Source of the DNA: a virus
Virus record (IMG/VR): IMGVR_UViG_3300012012_000807
Coordinates: 1-31,658 of that record
Direction: 5' to 3' (one strand)
DNA length: 31,658 nt
The stretch's first letter is position 1; the number at the start of each line of letters is the position of its first letter. Positions 1 through 6,237 of the stretch are shown here, piece after piece. The notes beneath the pieces are model-generated. The model was not told where the DNA came from. It did no database searches and saw only the letters and a list, made by a program, of their open reading frames with translations. The position numbers and the translations under genes were made by a program.

Positions 1-161
1 GGGTAATAGATTCCTTAGCCACCCCCCTATTAGACGAGCGGAAACAGGCCGAGAAAGCCTTTAGGAGGTTCGGACGACCATTCGGGCAAGCCGAGAGGCC
101 TACCCGCCTAGAAATCAATCCTAGGAGGCAAAGGGAAGGGGACCTATCAAACGAACTAGGC
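1..161. other. Left edge, no supported gene
   Basis: No gene is supported between the window edge and the end of the last minus-strand gene at 162. The stretch is rich in CCTAGG-like words (for example near 105-135) but I see no convincing hairpin followed by a T tract for the minus strand. A plus-strand frame is open from 3 to 218 without a visible start and is treated as non-coding. Confidence 0.4.
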
Positions 162-758
162 TTAGTCATTAGGTCGCGAAGCCTCGGAAGCCTTATCGGG
201 TTTGCGGGAGCCGACTAACTTAGCGCGACCGGCGGGGCCGTGGTAGGTGTCCAGGGGTAGGTCGAGGAACTCCCTAACCTCTCGGACCTTCTTACTGACT
301 GCGGCCTGGGATAGGGAGAACTTGCGGGCAAGGTCGACGGCCTTAGTCCGCTTGGTATCGGGAAGGCCTATTGCAATTCGAACGATCGCGACGCGGAACT
401 CGGTCGGGGTTGTAGCATCGTGCGGGGTAAGGTCGAACGCGCTAACGATTCGGTTAGCGAGTCGAAGGAAGTCGTTTCGGGAGAAGATTGGGAGGTCGTC
501 GCCGTCGCCGAATCCGTCGGGGTCGGGCCGTTCGTCGGGGGCGGCGTTAGTGTCGACCTGGGAAGAGTCGCGACCGTCTAACTTTTCGTTAGTGAGGGAG
601 AAGGTTCGACCGCCGTTTGACTTAGTAGAAAGGCAAGGGTCGACCGCGAAAGGTTCGTCGGGGTCGAACCCCTGGGCGATAAAGGACCGGCGCGTTTCCT
701 CTGGTAGGCTATCGAAATAGACTCGAAACTGATTTCGGAGGTCGCGGCCTTTGCTCAT
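162..758 (-). CDS. HTH-containing putative regulator
   Basis: A 198-residue protein I cannot assign to a named family. The first ~90 residues are polar and acidic (a run GFGDGDDLP near residue 82), suggesting a flexible N-terminal part. The C-terminal third reads as a helix-turn-helix: AVDLARKFSLSQAAVSKKV near residues 140-158, the pattern seen in sigma region 4 and phage regulators, followed by a basic tail. It is the last gene of the leftward early transcription unit. Its ATG overlaps the stop of the preceding gene in an ATGA arrangement (755-758), so translation is probably coupled. A role as a late-gene activator would fit the position but is inference. Inside the window nothing follows it. 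Confidence 0.7.
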   Translation of the reverse strand: MSKGRDLRNQFRVYFDSLPEETRRSFIAQGFDPDEPFAVDPCLSTKSNGGRTFSLTNEKLDGRDSSQVDTNAAPDERPDPDGFGDGDDLPIFSRNDFLRLANRIVSAFDLTPHDATTPTEFRVAIVRIAIGLPDTKRTKAVDLARKFSLSQAAVSKKVREVREFLDLPLDTYHGPAGRAKLVGSRKPDKASEASRPND

Positions 759-1105
759 TTCTTAGGCGGCTTGGCCCAGTCGGGCGGGATTATAGGCGGG
801 GTAACAATAGCGCAACCGAACGAAACTAAGACAATCGGACGGCCTTTAGCCTTATAGCGTCGGTCGGCCTCTAGGTCGTCGAGTTGGGAAAGTAGTTTAA
901 CGCGGTCGCCGTTTCCTAGGATCGCGAGAACCGCGTCGACATTATAAACCGCGTTTCCGCTTGGTTCGGTAACGCCGGCGAACGCGCGGTCGAACTTGTC
1001 GGGCAATAGATCGGCGCGGGAGAACGCGTCTAGAGGGGAAGCGGCGGGGGAAGTCATTAGGCCGACGATAGCGGGACCGGTAGCCTTTGCGGGTTTCTTA
1101 GCCAT
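755..1105 (-). CDS. Hypothetical protein, 116 aa
   Basis: Unrecognised. The N-terminus is rich in Ala, Lys and Pro, the middle is an amphipathic mixed segment with a possible helix (AVLAILGNGDRVKLLSQL), and the C-terminus is hydrophobic and proline-rich (VSFGCAIVTPPIIPPDW), ending in PPKK. No signal peptide, zinc motif or HTH is clear. It overlaps the preceding LexA-like gene by 8 bases and the next gene by 4 bases, which supports it as a real gene of the same operon. Its place between two DNA-binding-type proteins makes an accessory regulatory role possible, but nothing in the sequence shows it. Confidence 0.65.
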   Translation of the reverse strand: MAKKPAKATGPAIVGLMTSPAASPLDAFSRADLLPDKFDRAFAGVTEPSGNAVYNVDAVLAILGNGDRVKLLSQLDDLEADRRYKAKGRPIVLVSFGCAIVTPPIIPPDWAKPPKK

Positions 1106-1577
1106 TTCGGACGGCGGAAGCGAGTTGAGGGAACTGGGCGAGGATTGCCGGCGAAAGGTTTAGGTTCGGGGGTAGATAGAGAATGTCCTCTAAAAGAATA
1201 ATCTTTCGGTTAATCCAATAGACGCGGGAAAGAACATCGGTCGAACGGATTAGGTCGAAGTTAGCGACAAAGTTTCGCGCGCCTTTGTATTGCAGGAAGC
1301 CGGCGGCGGAAATCTTAGCAAGGTGAAGGTGAACCGAGTTAGTCGAAGCCAGGTTAAAAGCGTCCATAATCTCGCGATAGGAAGGCCAAAGGGAATTAAT
1401 CCGACGATAGATAAGAACCCAAGCGACGATTTCGGCTTGTCGGTCGGAGATCTGGGAAGCGGGCCGGCGAGGTCGACCGCTAGGCTTAACAATTTCCTGC
1501 GCGGCTTTAGCCTGGGCGGGAGTTAGTTCCGTATAGGGGACGGCTAGGGTTTTGTCCTTAAAGGGGTTAATCTTCAT
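1098..1577 (-). CDS. Winged-helix protein, LexA N-terminal-like
   Basis: A 159-residue probable DNA-binding protein. Residues ~43-105 match the pattern of the LexA DNA-binding domain: SDRQAEIVAWVL, then a PSYREIMDAFNL helix pair, TNSVHLHLAKISAAGFL recognition helix and wing. There is no LexA autocleavage domain: no Ala-Gly cleavage site and no Ser/Lys pair follows. The protein would therefore act as a simple repressor or activator that is not cut by RecA. The C-terminal ~45 residues are leucine-rich and could mediate dimerisation. Its start overlaps the upstream gene by ATGA. It might be the phage's repressor, but its position late in the operon makes a delayed regulator equally likely. Confidence 0.7.
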   Translation of the reverse strand: MKINPFKDKTLAVPYTELTPAQAKAAQEIVKPSGRPRRPASQISDRQAEIVAWVLIYRRINSLWPSYREIMDAFNLASTNSVHLHLAKISAAGFLQYKGARNFVANFDLIRSTDVLSRVYWINRKIILLEDILYLPPNLNLSPAILAQFPQLASAVRNG

Positions 1578-1810
1578 TTATTCGGGTTAAAAGGGTTTGA
1601 GGCTTTGTCGCGGGCTTCGGTGTAATCTTCTACCGCGTCCGCGATCTCGTCGGCGGAGACGCGCTTTAGGTGGCGGAGACAATACCAAAGGCCGTCGCCC
1701 CCTTCGCGGAGGCCGGCTAACTTATGCTCTAGGTCGGCGACCTTAGCGATAAGCAAGGCGGCTTCGGCGTTAGCCTTTTGAGCGTCGGACCAATCGCGGC
1801 GGTCGCTCAT
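1574..1810 (-). CDS. Small acidic hypothetical protein, 78 aa
   Basis: Unrecognised 78-residue protein, mostly alpha-helical by composition (QKANAEAALLIAKVADLEHKL near 11-31, then a short Gly-rich turn, then DEIADAVEDYTEARDKA). The heptad-like spacing suggests a short coiled coil or helical hairpin. This is one of very few genes in the window with a good Shine-Dalgarno-like sequence: the mRNA reads GGAGG about ten bases before ATG (around 1820), inside the end of the upstream small gene. It overlaps both neighbours by four bases (ATGA), so it belongs to the same translationally coupled run. Confidence 0.65.
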   Translation of the reverse strand: MSDRRDWSDAQKANAEAALLIAKVADLEHKLAGLREGGDGLWYCLRHLKRVSADEIADAVEDYTEARDKASNPFNPNK

Positions 1811-1941
1811 TTCTTTTTTCCTCCAAAGGCTCCCTTGGTCTTAGCCTTGCGCGCGCCGCGATCCTTGCGGGCTTGGGCGTTGACCGTCCAAACAATCGCG
1901 TTAAGCGTTCCGGGAGGGTGAGGGTTTAACTTAGTTTTCAC
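1807..1941 (-). CDS. Tiny basic protein, 44 aa, GTG start
   Basis: A 44-codon gene that fills the gap between its two neighbours exactly. It begins with GTG at 1941-1939, overlapping the upstream stop as GTGA, and its own TGA overlaps the ATG of the next gene as ATGA. The product begins VKTKLNPHPPGTL and ends in a strongly basic tail (RKAKTKGAFGGKKK), so it may bind nucleic acid. The double four-base overlap and the MKT-type N-terminus common in this genome are the arguments that it is real. No family is recognised. Confidence 0.6.
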   Translation of the reverse strand: MKTKLNPHPPGTLNAIVWTVNAQARKDRGARKAKTKGAFGGKKK

Positions 1942-2207
1942 GGCTTCGCGCCTTTCGAGTTTAGCCAAACCAAAGAATAAGCATTTTTTCCGGCAGTCTC
2001 TAGGGTCGTGCAGTTGCCCAGGTAATCCCTCGCTTCGTTAATTACGGATTGGAGCCGCTCGACCTCGGCCTTGAGGCGGGCGACTTGCTCAAGTTCATCA
2101 TTAAGTTGTCTGCCCATAAGTTGCGTGTTCTTTTCCCATTTCTCGACCTCGGCATCAAGGCGGGCGTTCTCTCGTTTAAGAGTCTCGATTTCGAGTTGTT
2201 CGCTCAC
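1938..2207 (-). CDS. Coiled-coil protein, 89 aa, GTG start
   Basis: The start codon is GTG (2207-2205). The first ~60 residues form a long charged helix with heptad-like leucine/isoleucine spacing (EIETLKRENARLDAEVEKW, then LNDELEQVARLKAEVERL), a clear coiled coil. The end contains one Cys and no domain I recognise. Two bases separate it from the upstream coiled-coil gene, and it overlaps the following 44-codon gene by four bases. Together with its neighbour it may form a hetero-oligomer. Such small coiled-coil proteins are common in phage early regions and often remain without function. Confidence 0.7.
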   Translation of the reverse strand: MSEQLEIETLKRENARLDAEVEKWEKNTQLMGRQLNDELEQVARLKAEVERLQSVINEARDYLGNCTTLETAGKNAYSLVWLNSKGAKP

Positions 2208-2209
2208 GG

Positions 2210-2500
2210 TTAAAACCTTTCGAGGTTAACTAGCGCGGTGTAAATGTCGCGGACCGCGCCCAGGCCTCCGCTTACCTGGTAAGTTTGCCGAATGAAGTCG
2301 GCGAGTTTGCGGAAGTCCGCGAGGCTAGACGCGTTAAGGCTATTCTCGTCGCGTAGCCGGCTAAGTTCGTCGCGGAGTTGGCGGTTTTCTTTATGCAAAT
2401 CGGCGGCGAGACGCGCGAGGCCGGCAAGATCGGCGTAAGCGCGCGCGCGGACGGCCTCCGTAATCTCTCCGATTGCGTGTTCCTTTTCGAGGTCGCTCAT
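2210..2500 (-). CDS. Coiled-coil protein, 96 aa
   Basis: A helical protein with a coiled-coil centre: LAADLHKENRQLRDELSRLR near residues 31-50 has regular Leu spacing. The C-terminal part (ADFIRQTYQVSGGLGAVRDI) looks globular. No enzymatic motif, signal peptide or zinc site is visible. Its ATG overlaps the upstream stop (ATGA), and the next coiled-coil gene begins two bases after its own stop, so the pair is probably translated together. It could be a small regulator or an inhibitor of a host enzyme, but nothing decides between these. Confidence 0.7.
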   Translation of the reverse strand: MSDLEKEHAIGEITEAVRARAYADLAGLARLAADLHKENRQLRDELSRLRDENSLNASSLADFRKLADFIRQTYQVSGGLGAVRDIYTALVNLERF

Positions 2501-2838
2501 TTGTTAGCCGTGTCCGCGGAGTCGATTAGGTCGAGCAACTGGTTTTTGAGTCCATAAACGCGCTTGTAGGCGGAAGGCTTGCCGCCGAGTTCGGACTTAT
2601 CAATCGGGCGAAGTTCGACGACGAACTTAGCGTCGCGGTTTCCAATCGTTTCGGGGGACTTAGGGACGGCGGGTTCGGAGGTAAAGCCGACGACGATATA
2701 AAACCGACCATAGGCCTTAAAGAACCGCCCGACGGCCTGGGCGAACTGTTGAGAATAAACCGAGTCGAAGATCGCGGTTCGGGTAATCGTTGCGGGTTTG
2801 ACGGTAGCCAGGTTAACCGGCTTTGCTTGTTTGCTCAT
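2497..2838 (-). CDS. Hypothetical protein, 113 aa, after ERF gene
   Basis: Unrecognised. The sequence looks globular, with beta-strand-like stretches (RFYIVVGFTSEP and AKFVVELRPI) and a C-terminal helix. It is preceded by the CCCACAAATG start context shared by many early genes rather than by a Shine-Dalgarno sequence. It lies 21 bases after the ERF single-strand annealing gene and overlaps the next gene by four bases. The context suggests a recombination or replication accessory, such as a single-strand binding or nuclease-modulating protein, but no OB-fold signature can be claimed from sequence alone. Confidence 0.7.
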   Translation of the reverse strand: MSKQAKPVNLATVKPATITRTAIFDSVYSQQFAQAVGRFFKAYGRFYIVVGFTSEPAVPKSPETIGNRDAKFVVELRPIDKSELGGKPSAYKRVYGLKNQLLDLIDSADTANK

Positions 2839-2859
2839 TTGTGGGGGTTGGGTTGGAGA

Positions 2860-3672
2860 TTAGAAGGGAACGCCGTCGGAGTCGGGCGAGGGTTCGCCGG
2901 CGGGCGAGGAGGGCGAACGACCGAAGGCGAGGTCCAGAGAGTCGCGCAAGGCCTGGTCGGATTCCGAAATGCGGCCTTTGTAAGGCTTCGGAATATAGTT
3001 CTCGAAATACCAGAAAAGGGAAAGCGGGGTTAGATCGCGGAGCCGTTGGCCTTTGTTCTTACCGAAGGGAATAACCGCGTCGAGGTGCGGGCCGTCGACG
3101 ATAGGGGGGACTTCGGGGCGTGTTCCGCTAGCCTGGGCGGGCCGTGGGGCGGCTTGGGCGGCGGGAGCCGAGTAAGTAGTCGGGCGGGCGGTTGCAAAGG
3201 TCCTAGGGGCAACGGCGGAGGCCTCTTCGCCGTCGTCGTCCCTCTCTCCGACTAAGCCTAGGCAAGCCGCGAGGCCGTAGCGTCTCAAATAAGTTGTCGC
3301 CGAGGCCGCGTTCTGAGCGGTAGGGGGGACGGCTTCGGGTTCGCCGCTTTGCTTATTAATGCGCGTCGTCGCGTGAAGGAGGACCGAACATTCGTTCGAG
3401 ATCCATTCGCCGGAAGAGTGAAGTAAAACGGTTTCGATTCCTACCTGGTCGGGACCTGGGGAGGTCGGGAACTGGACGACGACCAGGCCGAACGGCGCAA
3501 GGGAGGCTTTCGTCGCCGCGATATGGGCGGCAAGCGACGCGTAGCCGGAGCCGTCGGGATTCTTAGCCGTCTTAAAGGTCGGGTTAACCGAATCGAAGGC
3601 GGGGTTTGCTAGGGTTGGCAAAGCCTGGACTAAAGCCGAGGCTAGGTTCGCGATAGAGGGCGAGGTTTTCAT
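2860..3672 (-). CDS. erf: ERF-family single-strand annealing protein
   Basis: Probable phage recombinase that anneals complementary single strands during recombination and genome circularisation. Residues ~20-145 follow the ERF pattern: YASLAAHIAATKASLAPFGL near 44-63, a beta-rich middle, then AQNAASATTYLRRYGLAACL near 119-138, the conserved block before the short LGL-G-ERDDDGEE acidic stretch. After a Pro/Ala-rich linker, residues ~195-250 form a second small domain (IPFGKNKGQRLRDL) like the one found at the C-terminus of exonuclease X-type proteins. The last residues (DSDGVPF) resemble the acidic tip of SSB. The start has the CCCACAAATG leader. It works with the exonuclease and RusA genes upstream. 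Family assignment is firm; the tail reading is inference. Confidence 0.85.
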   Translation of the reverse strand: MKTSPSIANLASALVQALPTLANPAFDSVNPTFKTAKNPDGSGYASLAAHIAATKASLAPFGLVVVQFPTSPGPDQVGIETVLLHSSGEWISNECSVLLHATTRINKQSGEPEAVPPTAQNAASATTYLRRYGLAACLGLVGERDDDGEEASAVAPRTFATARPTTYSAPAAQAAPRPAQASGTRPEVPPIVDGPHLDAVIPFGKNKGQRLRDLTPLSLFWYFENYIPKPYKGRISESDQALRDSLDLAFGRSPSSPAGEPSPDSDGVPF

Positions 3673-3702
3673 TTGTGGGCGGGTTGGGTTAGAGTGAAAG
3701 TT

Positions 3703-4266
3703 TCAAGGGGTGTCGTCGCCTCGGCAAGGGCGTAAACTGTTATTCAGAATAAATCTTCCGACAGTTATTTCCGAAACCTTAGCGTTAAAAGTTTCGTTAA
3801 GGCGGTCGCGAATAACCCTATTCGTCAACCCCTGGGCGACGAGCGGTTCGACGACCGCAAACCAGTTTGCCTTTTCATAACGGAAAACGGTTCGTCCGTT
3901 AGTGTTGCGCCAGGTAATCTTTAAGCGGCGGATCCAATGGCGGACGGAGTGTTCGGGATAACCGAGACGGCCCGCGGCTTCGGCGACTTGTAGGCCGATG
4001 CGGTTAGCCTCTTCGAGAATCGGTTTTGCCATTTCGAGACGCGCCTTAGCGAAGATATTTCCGCCGGGGAGGTCGGACTTAGCCAAGCGCGCGGCGGTCG
4101 CGGTCAAGTTAGCAAGATAGGTTAGGTCGATCGGACTAACTCCGAGTTCCTGGGCGATAGCCTTAGCGGATTCTCCTTTGCGGAGTCCCGCGTCGATAGC
4201 GGCGAGGAGTTCTTTTCGGTTGTTGCGGTAGCGTTTAGGGCAAACCGCGGAGCGTTTAGTTTTCAT
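3703..4266 (-). CDS. Multi-HTH putative DNA-binding protein
   Basis: A 187-residue basic protein with at least two helix-turn-helix patterns: SAKAIAQELGVSPIDLTYLA near 33-52, and LQVAEAAGRLGYPEHSVRHWIRR starting near residue 92. A third helical segment, TNRVIRDRLNETF, lies near residue 153. Paired HTHs of this sort occur in transposase-like and phage regulatory proteins. There is no catalytic DDE or Tyr/Ser recombinase domain, so I do not call it a recombinase. It has its own CCCACAAATG start context and sits between the endolysin gene and the ERF gene with 30-base gaps. It may regulate the early-to-late switch. Confidence 0.7.
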   Translation of the reverse strand: MKTKRSAVCPKRYRNNRKELLAAIDAGLRKGESAKAIAQELGVSPIDLTYLANLTATAARLAKSDLPGGNIFAKARLEMAKPILEEANRIGLQVAEAAGRLGYPEHSVRHWIRRLKITWRNTNGRTVFRYEKANWFAVVEPLVAQGLTNRVIRDRLNETFNAKVSEITVGRFILNNSLRPCRGDDTP

Positions 4267-4296
4267 TTGTGGGGGTCGGGTTGGGTGGGGAGGGAA

Positions 4297-4737
4297 TTAG
4301 CGAAGGGCGGCAGTAAGCCGGTTATAGCCGCGGACCTTATAGGCGGGGGCTAAGGCTAGCCGGTGACTTATCTTAGCGGCTCCGGTAGGGCCAAGGGTCC
4401 AGGCTAGCCAAAGCGAGGCCGAGTTAACGACGACGCGCCGGCGGCGGAGGTCGGCTTCGATAAAGTCGAAATAGGTTCGGGCATAGATCCGAGAAATAGC
4501 GGGGTCGAAGGCCGCGGAGAAGGGGAAGGTTTCGAACCCTTGCGCGCGGCGAAGGCGGGAGGTTTGTTCCCAGGCTATCGGGGTAAACTGGAAAAGGCCG
4601 CGATCGCCGGCGGAGCCGACGGCCTGGGGGTCGCCGCGGGATTCGGCGACGGCGATAGCGTCGAGGAACCGTTCGGAGACGGCTAACGCGGGCGAGGCCG
4701 AGAAAGCGACTAGGGCGAGAATGAGAAGAGGTTTCAT
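4297..4737 (-). CDS. Secreted lysozyme-like transglycosylase (endolysin)
   Basis: Probable peptidoglycan-cleaving enzyme that breaks the glycan chain at lysis or during entry. Residues 1-19 form a Sec-type signal peptide (hydrophobic LLILALVAFSA, ending ALA). The body matches the lytic transglycosylase/lysozyme fold: catalytic Glu32 in AIAVAESRGDP, then DRGLFQFTPIAWEQ near 45-58. At 146 residues it is a minimal, single-domain enzyme with no cell-wall-binding module. It overlaps the SWIM protein gene by four bases and lies in the replication operon, about 6 kb from the holin-like genes, which is unusual for an endolysin. Export by a signal peptide would make it partly independent of the holin. 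A structural, virion-associated role is less likely. Confidence 0.8.
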   Translation of the reverse strand: MKPLLILALVAFSASPALAVSERFLDAIAVAESRGDPQAVGSAGDRGLFQFTPIAWEQTSRLRRAQGFETFPFSAAFDPAISRIYARTYFDFIEADLRRRRVVVNSASLWLAWTLGPTGAAKISHRLALAPAYKVRGYNRLTAALR

Positions 4738-5045
4738 TTTTGGCGGGCCATTTCGTTTAGGACCTTATCCAGGAACCAGGAGCGGGTTAGGAGAATATGC
4801 CGGCAACGCGCGCGATCGGTAGGGCCGACGGTCTTAGCGACTGATTCCTTTCGGAGTCGGAAATCTTCGCACGAGCAAAAGCCGTTAGCACCTAGCGCGC
4901 CGAGGTCGACGAGATGGACTTCCCCAGGTCGCGACGAACTCGGAACGGTGAAGCGGAGCGGCGCGTCGTATTGTTTCGGTATAACCTTTCGCTCCGGCTT
5001 CGGGACGGAGTTAAGGAAATCGTCGTCGGGGTCGTCGAAACTCAT
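4734..5045 (-). CDS. Small SWIM-type zinc-finger protein
   Basis: A 103-residue protein with the SWIM zinc-binding signature C-x-C-x(21)-C-x-H: FCSCEDF near residues 57-63 and ARCRH near 83-87. SWIM domains bind DNA or partner proteins and usually sit in larger proteins such as Rad51 partners or chromatin-type ATPases. Here the domain stands nearly alone, with a short acidic N-terminus (FDDPDDDFLNSVPKPERK). Its gene overlaps the helicase-loader gene upstream and the endolysin gene downstream by four bases each (ATGA). A role in replication or recombination, for example with the loader or the ERF protein, is inferred from the operon. Confidence 0.75.
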   Translation of the reverse strand: MSFDDPDDDFLNSVPKPERKVIPKQYDAPLRFTVPSSSRPGEVHLVDLGALGANGFCSCEDFRLRKESVAKTVGPTDRARCRHILLTRSWFLDKVLNEMARQK

Positions 5046-5734
5046 TTCTGATTAACCAGGCTAACGGAGCGGAAGAACTCGCGGAGGCGGGCGACTAGGG
5101 CCGCGGCAAGTTCGGGGTTCGGGTTGTCCTTAGACGCGCTCGAAAGCCTTTCCTCTAGGACTGATCCGATTAGGTTCGTCGTTAATATCGTCGGTCGGCG
5201 GTTTGAAGTCCGCTCGTCGATAAGGGCGAAAAAGTCGGAAGCGAACCGTTCGGAAATCTTCCCGCCGTTGCCTAGGTCGTCAAACACTAGGAACGGAGCC
5301 GAAACCAGTTCGTCCAGGTAGTCCGAATGTCGGCGATCGCGGAAGGCCTTTTCGACTTGGCCCGCAAATCCGCGCATCGTTAGGAATGTCGGCGGGAGGC
5401 CGTAGACTTCGACGAACTTCTTAGCGATAAGGAAGGCCGCGCGGGTTTTACCGGTCCGGGTTTCGCCGAAGAGAATAACGGACTGCCGCGAGCGGGGATC
5501 GTAGCCGTCGACTAGGCCTCGGAGTTTATCGCAAAGCCTAGCGGGGTCGGTTTCCCTAATCACTTCGGGGAAGGAGTCGAGATAGCCGGCTAACTTCACG
5601 GCCTTAGCCGCGTTCGCTTTAATCTGGGACTCGGACTTTTCCTCGGCCTCCCGCATAGCGTAGGCGCAAGGGTTGCAAACGCCGCGGGGGTGAAGCGCGG
5701 TCGTCGGGCTGTCGCATTTAGGGCATTGAAGCAT
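5042..5734 (-). CDS. DnaC/IstB-like AAA+ helicase loader
   Basis: ATPase that probably loads the host replicative helicase onto the phage origin. Residues 4-23 form an N-terminal zinc ribbon (C4-x2-C7-x12-C20-x2-C23), followed by a helical linker. The AAA+ core has Walker A GETRTGKT at 90-97, Walker B FLVFDDLG at 148-155 and a sensor-1-like ILTTN at 183-187. The size, 230 residues, fits the DnaC/IstB class. No helicase gene is present in the window, so the host DnaB is the expected client. It is coupled to the winged-helix gene upstream (TAATG) and the SWIM gene downstream (ATGA). An IstB transposition role is excluded by the absence of any IstA-like gene. Confidence 0.85.
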   Translation of the reverse strand: MLQCPKCDSPTTALHPRGVCNPCAYAMREAEEKSESQIKANAAKAVKLAGYLDSFPEVIRETDPARLCDKLRGLVDGYDPRSRQSVILFGETRTGKTRAAFLIAKKFVEVYGLPPTFLTMRGFAGQVEKAFRDRRHSDYLDELVSAPFLVFDDLGNGGKISERFASDFFALIDERTSNRRPTILTTNLIGSVLEERLSSASKDNPNPELAAALVARLREFFRSVSLVNQK

Positions 5735-6237
5735 TAGAAACCCCCTTCGTAATCTTCACGAGTTAACCGCGCTCGCGCGGCCTTCGCTGACCGACCCGAC
5801 CGAGGGGGAGGGGTAGGGGTAGGGTTAGGTTTTATCATCTCGTTATATCTGGCGGACATTTTTGTCCGGGGGGGGAGGACATTTTTGTCCGGGGGGGAGG
5901 GTCGGAAGTCGTCGATAGAAACCGCGATATTTAGCCGGCGGTTAACAAGCGCGTCGGAGGTCGCCGTCCGAATCTTTCGGCGATCGCCTTTAACGCGGAC
6001 CAGGTAGCCGAGACGCTCCAAGATTTGGAGTTCGCGGCGGACCGTCCGAGGATCGCGGGAGACGATGCGGGCGAGGTAGGCATTTGAGCCGAAACAACCG
6101 CGTTGAGATTGGGCGAGGCAGTCGACGATTCCGAAGATAATTTTAGCCGTATTGGTTAGGCTAATATTTTCCAACAGTTCGCGAGGGATCCAAACGCCGG
6201 AAAACTCCGGCGGGATAGGGCGGGGTTCGGTTCCCAT
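5734..6237 (-). CDS. Winged-helix replication initiator-like protein
   Basis: Probable replication initiator of the lambda O or phage DnaD-like kind. Residues ~10-85 form a winged helix: TNTAKIIFGIVDCLAQSQRG, then SNAYLARIVSRDPRTVRREL and LERLGYLVRVKGDRR as recognition helix and wing. The C-terminal half is disordered, Pro-rich and basic (PNPTPTPPPRS), ending EDYEGGF. The DNA for this linker carries two copies of a 14-bp inverted repeat in different reading frames plus G tracts, the arrangement expected of an origin inside the initiator gene. It is followed at once by the helicase loader (TAATG overlap), the same O-then-P order as in lambda. Function is inferred from domain and context. Confidence 0.75.
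   Translation of the reverse strand: MGTEPRPIPPEFSGVWIPRELLENISLTNTAKIIFGIVDCLAQSQRGCFGSNAYLARIVSRDPRTVRRELQILERLGYLVRVKGDRRKIRTATSDALVNRRLNIAVSIDDFRPSPPDKNVLPPRTKMSARYNEMIKPNPTPTPPPRSGRSAKAARARLTREDYEGGF
5804..5899. other. Candidate replication origin inside initiator-like gene
   Basis: On the plus strand 5854-5867 and 5877-5890 are identical copies of GGACATTTTTGTCC, each an inverted repeat (5-bp arms, 4-base loop). They start 23 bases apart and each is followed by a run of 7-8 G. Because 23 is not a multiple of three, the two copies are read in different frames by the gene, so protein conservation cannot explain them. To their left is an AT-richer stretch (5829-5850) and, at 5804-5824, four G runs (5, 4, 4 and 3 G) separated by 1-2 bases, a G-quadruplex motif. 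The set resembles the lambdoid ori within the O gene. Only two iterons are present, fewer than lambda's four. Confidence 0.55.

Noticed and set aside
3-218. Plus-strand frame open from the left edge, continuing in frame from the right edge if the molecule is circular
   Set aside because: No start codon is visible, it runs antisense to the end of a supported gene and of the ParB gene's start, and circularity is unproven. An open frame of this size is possible by chance.
3703-4266. Multi-HTH protein as an integrase or transposase
   Set aside because: No Tyr-recombinase, Ser-recombinase or DDE residues can be placed; only HTH segments are seen.
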